In this document: one piece after another, positions 58,984-64,000 of the stretch
Layout: every line of letters begins with the position of its first letter
Numbering within the stretch: position 1 is the first letter of the stretch
NCBI GenBank assembly: GCA_036677445.1
Contig: JAVBWI010000002.1
Span: forward strand, 1-64,000
Origin: JAVBWI01 sp036677445
GTDB taxonomy: Bacteria > Bacillota > Clostridia > Christensenellales > CAG-138
Direction: 5' to 3'
Length of the DNA stretch: 64,000 bases
Notes under the pieces: generated by a model
What the model saw: the letters and a program-made list of their open reading frames with translations, nothing else
What the model was told of the DNA's origin: nothing
The model's database searches: none
Position numbers and translations under genes: made by a program

Positions 58984-60768
58984 TTACACCGCGCGCGTTG
59001 CGCCTTTAAGCCAATCGCGCTCCTTTTCTGAAAGTTGCGGCGCGATTGTTTCGTATACGCGCACATGGTACGCGTTGAGCTGCTCGCGGTCCTCTCCCGA
59101 GAGCATGGAAAGCTCGACGGCGTCAAGGTCGATGGGCGCGAGCGTGAGCGTTTCAAAGCATAAAAAAGCGCCGAATTGGCTTTCGCCCGCACGCTGCACG
59201 GCCAGAAGGTTTTCCGTGCGTACGCCATGGCTGTTCGGTATGTACACGCCGGGTTCGTCGGATACGACCATGCCGGGCTGCAGCGCCCGGCTTTTATCGC
59301 CTCCTGGTTGACGCCAGCGTATGCGCACGGGCGGCTCATGCACGCAAAGAAATGCGCCCACGCCGTGGCCGGTCCCATGCCCGTAATCAAGCAGATCTTC
59401 CCACAGCGCCGCGCGCGCAAGCACATCCAGATGTTCCCCGCCGCAGCCGGCGGGGAATTTTATGCGCGAAAGCCGCAGCATGCCCTGCAGCACCAGCGTG
59501 AAATGCCGCCGCTGCGCTTGTGTGACCGGACCCAGCGCGATGGTGCGCGTCACGTCCGTAGTGCCATCCAAATACTGCCCGCCGGAATCGACAAGCAGCA
59601 AGCCTTTGGCTTCCAGAGGGATATCCGTTTGCGGCGTGGCGGAATAGTGTATGATGGCGGCGTGCGCGCCGTATCCCGCGATGGTGGAGAAGCTGGGCCC
59701 CAGCGCGCCCTGCTCCAGGCGCAGGTCGTCCATCTTCTGCGCGGCGGCCATTTCCGTGATGGGCGTATGCCCCACATTGGTTTTGAGCCAGCAGAGGAAT
59801 TTCGCAATGGCGGCGCCGTCCTTTTCGTGCGCACGGCGCATACCCGCGAGCATCGCCGCGTTTTTGACGGCTTTGTACAGTATGGTGGGGTTTTCGGCCT
59901 CCTCCAGGGTCGCCGCCTGTGCAAGCGGAGCGTACAGCGCATAATTCACCCGGCTGGGGTCGAGCAGTATGCGGTCGCGTTTTTGATAGCGCGCGATAAA
60001 GGTGTAGATGCTTTTGTAAGGCAGAATAGTTACATTTAGGGCGGTAAACGCCCCGGCCGCTTCGGGCGAAAGCTTGCTTTGGTCGAGGAAAAGATAAGCG
60101 GTATCCTCCTCGATAACGGCATACGCAAGCGCCACCGGGTTATATTGCACATCGTTTCCGCGCAGGTTGAACAGCCACGCGATATCGTCAAGCGAAGTAA
60201 GCACATGCACATTTGCGCCGCGCGCCGCCATCTCTTTGCGCAGCCGCGCAAGCTTAAGGCCGGCGCTTTCGCCGGTATATCGCTCCTCAAGCAGGAATGC
60301 GGTCTCGTTGGATAACGGCGGGCGGTCGGCCCAGAGTTCGTCCGTAAGGTCTTTCTCCCAGACAAGGGAAGCCTGCTTTTCCTCTAAGGCGTCCAGCAGG
60401 TCCAGGCAAAAGCGCGCGGCAAGCGTACGCCCGTCCGCGCCGATGACGCCGCCCCGGGGCAGGGCCTCGCACAAGAATGCCGGTATTTCAGGCACGTCCG
60501 GCTCGCCCGCGCGAAAAAGCGTGATACCCGAACCGGCAAGCTCCGCCTCCGCCTGCAAAAAGTAACGGCCGTCCGTCCACAGCCCCGCTTCCTTGGGCAG
60601 TACGACAAGGGTGCCTGCCGAGCCTGTAAAGCCCGAAAGGTATTCCCTTGTTTTGAAGTGTCCGCCCACATATTCCGAGGCGTGGAAATCCGAAGTAGGT
60701 AGGATATACGCATCCATGCCGTTCGCTTTCATCAGCGCACGCAAGGCGTTCAGGCGTTCGGGTATCAT
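58984..60768 (-). CDS. pepP: Xaa-Pro aminopeptidase (M24B family)
   Basis: Removes the first residue from peptides with proline second. 594 residues, the long three-domain form. Two creatinase-like N-terminal domains precede the pita-bread catalytic domain with metal ligands in LLVDSGGQYLDGTTDVTRT (two Asp), GHGTGHGVG (His), SDEPGVYI (Glu) and RTENLL (Glu). A short C-terminal domain ends with EKERDWLKGATRAV. AAGGAGAAAAC lies before the ATG. It begins 27 bases after the mtlD-like gene, so the two are likely co-transcribed. Confidence 0.94.
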   Translation of the reverse strand: MIPERLNALRALMKANGMDAYILPTSDFHASEYVGGHFKTREYLSGFTGSAGTLVVLPKEAGLWTDGRYFLQAEAELAGSGITLFRAGEPDVPEIPAFLCEALPRGGVIGADGRTLAARFCLDLLDALEEKQASLVWEKDLTDELWADRPPLSNETAFLLEERYTGESAGLKLARLRKEMAARGANVHVLTSLDDIAWLFNLRGNDVQYNPVALAYAVIEEDTAYLFLDQSKLSPEAAGAFTALNVTILPYKSIYTFIARYQKRDRILLDPSRVNYALYAPLAQAATLEEAENPTILYKAVKNAAMLAGMRRAHEKDGAAIAKFLCWLKTNVGHTPITEMAAAQKMDDLRLEQGALGPSFSTIAGYGAHAAIIHYSATPQTDIPLEAKGLLLVDSGGQYLDGTTDVTRTIALGPVTQAQRRHFTLVLQGMLRLSRIKFPAGCGGEHLDVLARAALWEDLLDYGHGTGHGVGAFLCVHEPPVRIRWRQPGGDKSRALQPGMVVSDEPGVYIPNSHGVRTENLLAVQRAGESQFGAFLCFETLTLAPIDLDAVELSMLSGEDREQLNAYHVRVYETIAPQLSEKERDWLKGATRAV

Positions 60769-60795
60769 TGTTTTCTCCTTGGATCGGAAAGTTGT

Positions 60796-62004
60796 TTAAA
60801 TTACGCGGCCCCGTACCCGCGCGCGCAGCGCGTCCGCGCGGGAAAGCACATTTTTGAGCGGCACGCCCTGCGCAAGCAGCCCGTACAGCTCCAGTATGCA
60901 GGGCAGCAACGGGCTGTCTTCGCCGACCTCGCCGATTGCAGAGAGCGCGTTTTGCGCGTTTTCCCGCGTCTGTGCCTGCCCTCCCTGCTGCAGATAGGCA
61001 TATACGGCCGCCGCCGCTCCCACGCAGATGAACACGGGCAGCCCTCGTTCCTGTAAACAGAGCGTGGCGGAGCCGATCATCCGGTCGGCAGGGGAGAGCT
61101 TGCGTTTGGGGTCCGCGCCCACGCGGGCGCAGGTATCGCCCAGCGCCGCGTTGGTAAAGCGCTGCAGCAGGTCGTCGATATGCTGCGAAATCTCACCGGC
61201 GGGAACCCCGTACCTGCCGGAAAGGGCAAACGCGCTTTCCAGCATGGCGTTGTGCACGATCAGCCGCACTACAGGGTCGGCGATGCTTTCATAAATGTAG
61301 GTATGCCCCAAAATCTGGCCGAGATACGCGCAGGTGGCGTGGCCCATATTGTGGATATACAGCTTGCGCTTGATGTAAAAATCGAACGGTGAGAAGGGGG
61401 CAAGGTTTTTGACCGGCGGGATGCCGCCCACAAACGCGTCGCGGTCCACCGGCAAAAAGTCGTACCGCTCCACGCATACGCGCAGCGGGTTTCCATCCTG
61501 CATTTCCGGGCGCTGCAAGGGCACCATGCGGCCGATGGAAGCTTCCACCAGCCCGACGTATTTATCCATCATATCCTGCTCGTCGGGCGTAAGCCGGGCC
61601 TTTAACATCTCCTCGAGTATCTTGTTCGCGTCCATCAGATTTTCGCAGATGATGATGTTCAAAGGCCGCGGGTTCTCAAAGCGTTTTTTAAGCCCCGCCG
61701 CAATGTTGGGCACAATGTATTTTAAGATGTTGACACCTACGGCGGTGGCCATGATATCCGCCTCTGCAATGGCATCGGCTACGGCTTGTGCATCGCGTCC
61801 GTCGATCGCGCTTACTTTTTGTATCAGGATATCCTCGAATCCTTCGTTGGAAACGATTCTCTGCGGGTAGCTTTTGTCGCGGTTGAGCTGTTCGATGACC
61901 GCTTCCGCCACATCGATAAACGCCACTTCGTAGCCGGACTGTGCGAACAGCGCGCCGATAAAGCCGCGTCCGATATTGCCCGCGCCATACATGATTGCTT
62001 TCAT
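60796..62004 (-). CDS. mtlD: Mannitol-1-phosphate 5-dehydrogenase-like enzyme
   Basis: NAD-dependent oxidation of mannitol-1-phosphate to fructose-6-phosphate, or a related sugar phosphate. 402 residues. The Rossmann motif YGAGNIGRGFIG opens the protein, and AVGVNILKYIVPNIAAGL, ICENLMDANKILEE and the catalytic-region marker YIHNMGHATCAYLG follow, all as in MtlD. No PTS mannitol transporter is in the window; instead a PfkB kinase lies upstream, so another polyol phosphate may be the substrate. Confidence 0.88.
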   Translation of the reverse strand: MKAIMYGAGNIGRGFIGALFAQSGYEVAFIDVAEAVIEQLNRDKSYPQRIVSNEGFEDILIQKVSAIDGRDAQAVADAIAEADIMATAVGVNILKYIVPNIAAGLKKRFENPRPLNIIICENLMDANKILEEMLKARLTPDEQDMMDKYVGLVEASIGRMVPLQRPEMQDGNPLRVCVERYDFLPVDRDAFVGGIPPVKNLAPFSPFDFYIKRKLYIHNMGHATCAYLGQILGHTYIYESIADPVVRLIVHNAMLESAFALSGRYGVPAGEISQHIDDLLQRFTNAALGDTCARVGADPKRKLSPADRMIGSATLCLQERGLPVFICVGAAAAVYAYLQQGGQAQTRENAQNALSAIGEVGEDSPLLPCILELYGLLAQGVPLKNVLSRADALRARVRGRVI

Positions 62005-62066
62005 GATTCTTACCTCGATATTGAAATTTTAAAGAATACTTACTTAGCGCAGCCGCGCACAGCTTG

Positions 62067-62198
62067 TCGAAAAAGTGCCAAGGCACTTTTTCGAGGATTA
62101 CAGGAACAACCTGTGCCTACGGCACGGGCGGTTGTTCCTGCAAGGAAAGCCTTGCGCCGCAAGGCTTTCCGCCGCCACCGCACATGTCGCTGGCGGCG
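62067..62198 (+). repeat. Multi-hairpin repeat element, copy B
   Basis: Four hairpins in a row: TCGAAAAAGTGCC (62067-62079) / GGCACTTTTTCGA (62082-62094), CAGGAACAACC (62101-62111) / GGTTGTTCCTG (62130-62140) with an inner GTGCC/GGCAC, GGAAAGCCTTGC (62144-62155) / GCAAGGCTTTCC (62159-62170), and CGCCGCCA (62170-62177) / TGGCGGCG (62191-62198) enclosing CCGCACATGTCGC. It lies between the mtlD-like gene and the kinase and encodes no protein. It matches copy A in order and spacing and copy D in the last loop. Confidence 0.75.
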
Positions 62199-62242
62199 GT
62201 TGGAAGCCTCCGGGGGCTGCGGCCACCGAATCCCCAAGGGGC

Positions 62243-63256
62243 TTATTGACAGTCTGGGCGTAGCCGCGCATAAAGGGCCAGCGCTTCCTGCGCGCTTCGC
62301 ATGCCCTCCGTGCTGCCGCTTTGGCTGAGCGAGCACGCCGCGGAGGCAACGCCCAGCACGATGGCCTCCTGAAGGGATTTTTCCTTATATGCGCCGTAGA
62401 GCACGCCTGCGCAAAACGCGTCGCCGGCGCCCACCGTACCCTTGATATAGTCCCGGGGAAGCTTGAGGCTTTCCACCTCGGTATATACGCCGTCCTCGTC
62501 CAGCCCGAAGCCGCCCTCCGGGCAGTGTATGACGGCCCAGGCGGAAACACCCAGTTCCTTGAGCCTTCTAAGAGCGGCGGGTATGTTTTCTTTTATAAGC
62601 GCGCTGTCCTTGCCCCGCAGCGGCACGCCGGTACTCTGTTCGGCTTCCAGCTCGTTGATGATGCAATAATCCGTATAGCGCAGCGCGGGCGGCACAAGGC
62701 GCAAAAAGCGGTCGCCCGCCTCGCTGACCACATCGATGGATGTTTTAATGCCGTGCTGCTGCGCGTTATGCAAAAGCCGCGCCATTTTGGTGCCGTATTC
62801 CGCATCCTCCTGATCCAGCGCATCCAGCAGCAGAATATAGCCGATATGCAGCAGATCCGCATCGACGGCGTCCCAATCGATGCAGGATTCATCAAAGCGC
62901 GCGTTTGCCCCGCGATAGTGGAAGAACGTACGCTGCTTGGAGATTTGATCGGCCATTACGGCTGTGAAGGAACTCATGCCTTCGCGCAGCACGAGGCCGC
63001 TTTCGATATTCGGGTACGCGTGCAGCCGCTCCAGTATAAAATCCCCCTCGGCGTCCGCGCCTACCATGCCCAGCATCGTAAGCGGCAGCTTATCGTCCAG
63101 CATGGCAAGGTCGATGGCCACATTGCAGGCGGCGCCGCCGGTGGCGCGCGAAATACCATCCAGAATGGTGGTCAGCTCGCCCGGCTGGGGAAGCCCCTGT
63201 ATGGGGTAGAGGATATCCACGATCATGTTTCCTGCAACGCAGAGCTTTTTATGCAT
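62243..63256 (-). CDS. PfkB (ribokinase) family carbohydrate kinase
   Basis: 337 residues. Marks: LCVAGNMIVDILYP at the start, RATGGAACNVAIDLAMLD (substrate Gly-Gly), HIGYILLLDALDQ, and KGTVGAGDAFCAGVLYGA with the catalytic Asp of the anion hole. Substrate could be fructose, ribose or a nucleoside. ATG 63256 is chosen since AAAGGAG lies six bases upstream; a longer frame to 63421 is not conserved. It is followed on the same strand by copy B of the repeat, the mtlD-like gene and pepP. A LacI regulator begins in the other direction. Confidence 0.92.
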   Translation of the reverse strand: MHKKLCVAGNMIVDILYPIQGLPQPGELTTILDGISRATGGAACNVAIDLAMLDDKLPLTMLGMVGADAEGDFILERLHAYPNIESGLVLREGMSSFTAVMADQISKQRTFFHYRGANARFDESCIDWDAVDADLLHIGYILLLDALDQEDAEYGTKMARLLHNAQQHGIKTSIDVVSEAGDRFLRLVPPALRYTDYCIINELEAEQSTGVPLRGKDSALIKENIPAALRRLKELGVSAWAVIHCPEGGFGLDEDGVYTEVESLKLPRDYIKGTVGAGDAFCAGVLYGAYKEKSLQEAIVLGVASAACSLSQSGSTEGMRSAQEALALYARLRPDCQ

Positions 63257-63478
63257 ATGTTTCTCCTTTCCCACATGCACCCGAATGATGCATTCGGGTA
63301 TTTCAATAAGGCACCTTAAAACAATCCGAATTTGCACAAGTTGTCCGTACCGGTTTGCCGGTACGGGCGGGAGGCTGTATGGACATTTACAGTCAGCCTG
63401 CTGCCGCCCACGCCGGTGCAAGAAAAACGCAACATCCGTAAGCCGTTACTGCAATATACAAACACATTGCAAAATATA

Positions 63479-63504
63479 TTTCGTGCATACTAGTATACAC
63501 GAAA
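63479..63504. promoter_or_regulatory. 26-bp palindromic operator candidate
   Basis: TTTCGTG-C-ATACTAGTAT-A-CACGAAA is symmetric except for one base pair (63486 with 63497). It overlaps a possible rightward -10 (TAGTAT, 63491-63496) 18 bp after TTGCAA (63467-63472). Its position between a LacI regulator and a sugar kinase suggests it is a LacI-family operator. Confidence 0.6.
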
Positions 63505-63576
63505 TAGGAGGCTGCAGGCAACTATAAACCCGGCCGATACAGGCGGAAAGGGAGCGCAATCGGCGCAAGGGTTATG

Positions 63577-63606
63577 TTAGACAAAGGGAACGAATCGTGT
63601 TATGAT
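63577..63606 (+). promoter_or_regulatory. Probable promoter of the LacI-type gene
   Basis: TTAGAC (63577-63582) and TATGAT (63601-63606) with an 18-bp spacer, 81 bp before the start codon. Confidence 0.55.
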
Positions 63607-63687
63607 CAGCAATAGGAGGGGCTTTTTGCAGGAGCCGCTGCAAATTGCGCCCGCGGCACATTTCATGACAAGGATGTAGCAAACAGC

Positions 63688-64000
63688 ATGGCACCACGGC
63701 CTAAGCACCGCACAACGCTCAAGGATGTAGCGTTGCAAACGGGATACAGCATCAATACGGTCTCCCGCGCTTTGCGCAACATGCCGGATATCTCATCCGA
63801 AACCAGCGGCAGAATCCAGCAGGTCGCCCGGCAAATGGGGTATATCAGCAATACCATCGCATCCTCGCTGCGCTCAGGGTATACGCATACCATCGCAGTC
63901 ATTATAGGGGATGTTTCCAACCTGTATTTCAGCATCATCACCGAGGAGATGGAAAAGCAGGCGCGGCGGCACGGCTACTCCACAATATTGCTTAACACCG
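63688..64000 (+). CDS. LacI family transcriptional regulator (3' end outside the window)
   Basis: The frame opens with MAPRPKHRTTLKDVALQTGYSI and continues NTVSRALRNMPDISSETSGRIQQVARQMGYISN, a typical LacI helix-turn-helix and hinge. The start of the ligand-binding domain (TIAVIIGDVSNLYFSIITEEMEKQARRHGY) follows before the window ends after 104 codons. ATG 63688 is the only start because an in-frame stop precedes it; AAGGATG lies 11 bases upstream. It is divergent from the kinase and probably controls it, possibly through the palindrome at 63479. Confidence 0.92.
   Translation, partial: MAPRPKHRTTLKDVALQTGYSINTVSRALRNMPDISSETSGRIQQVARQMGYISNTIASSLRSGYTHTIAVIIGDVSNLYFSIITEEMEKQARRHGYSTILLNT

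Larger units (their letters stand above)
63257..63687. other. Divergent regulatory region between the kinase and LacI genes
   Basis: 430 bp without a credible ORF. It contains the hairpin ACCCGAAT-GATGC-ATTCGGGT (63279-63299), a second hairpin CCGTACCGG/CCGGTACGG (63345-63366), a 26-bp palindrome (63479-63504) and the lacI promoter (63577-63606). Confidence 0.6.

Noticed and set aside
62064..62263. Short open frames across the repeat at 62067
   Set aside because: The frames run through hairpins on both strands, have no ribosome site, and the other copies do not keep the frame.

Overview
The window looks like chromosomal DNA of a spore-forming Firmicute of class Clostridia with a moderately high GC content. 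This rests on a threonine T-box in front of thrS, a ytxC-type sporulation gene beside thrS, zapA, a FeoA-FeoB fusion, MarR-linked heterodimeric ABC exporters, a PadR/HAAS pair, Na+-pump decarboxylase subunits and an HD-GYP protein. The rare isoleucine codon ATA is used often despite the GC content. An uncultured or Christensenella-like clostridium is possible, but I cannot fix the genus from sequence alone. No tRNA gene, CRISPR array, phage module or intact insertion sequence was found.

Layout. 1-680: 3' end of 23S rRNA, 5S rRNA and terminator. 680-9150: thyA-folA, a FeoA-FeoB iron transporter behind a candidate metal-dependent operator, a MATE exporter, a PQQ-like propeller lipid-anchored or membrane protein, and a 5'-truncated metallophosphoesterase. 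9168-16101 (minus): thrS with its T-box, ytxC, a cyclophilin, an acyl-ACP thioesterase overlapping a DUF368 (PopT-type) membrane protein, and a second MATE exporter. 16331-17596: HtrA protease. 17989-18333 (minus): zapA. 18731-23587: carboxylate metabolism (Na+-pump decarboxylase beta and gamma subunits, D-serine dehydratase, HpcH/HpaI aldolase, PLP aminotransferase). 23633-26665: ZIP zinc transporter, cell-wall amidase, YhfC-type membrane protease overlapping a small lipoprotein. 26737-29744 (minus): two membrane proteins of the DUF5058 type and an M20 peptidase with a strongly folded leader. 29960-34099: MarR and a two-subunit ABC exporter.

34154-39321 (all minus): Cys-rich protein, radical SAM/SPASM protein, HAAS protein with its PadR regulator, DUF5131 protein, a 45-residue protein and an unknown protein. 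39560-45469: NlpC/P60-like hydrolase, a 540-bp gene-free stretch holding a MITE and a row of hairpins, an MFS transporter, a GH18 glycosidase with SH3b repeats, a glycerophosphodiester phosphodiesterase and a CGGC protein. 45814-51408 (minus): an unusual four-gene operon of DegV lipid-binding protein, isoprenylcysteine-methyltransferase-like membrane protein, GH3-type acyl-adenylating enzyme and a membrane GAF/GGDEF/HD-GYP protein. 51582-58963: glycerate kinase, probable Re-type citrate synthase, a sigma-like membrane protein, GyrI-like protein, L,D-transpeptidase, a binding-protein-like lipoprotein and a small secreted protein. 58984-64000: Xaa-Pro aminopeptidase, mannitol-1-phosphate dehydrogenase-like enzyme, PfkB sugar kinase and the start of a divergent LacI regulator.

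The most notable non-genic signal is a family of multi-hairpin elements (17691-17825, 45565-45743 on the minus strand, 62067-62198). Their stems differ, with paired changes on both sides, but all keep a 13-nt loop of the form CCGCrCATGTCGy. The most notable genic signal is the DegV/methyltransferase/GH3/HD-GYP operon. Functions assigned here come from motif and family recognition by eye; no database search was run.
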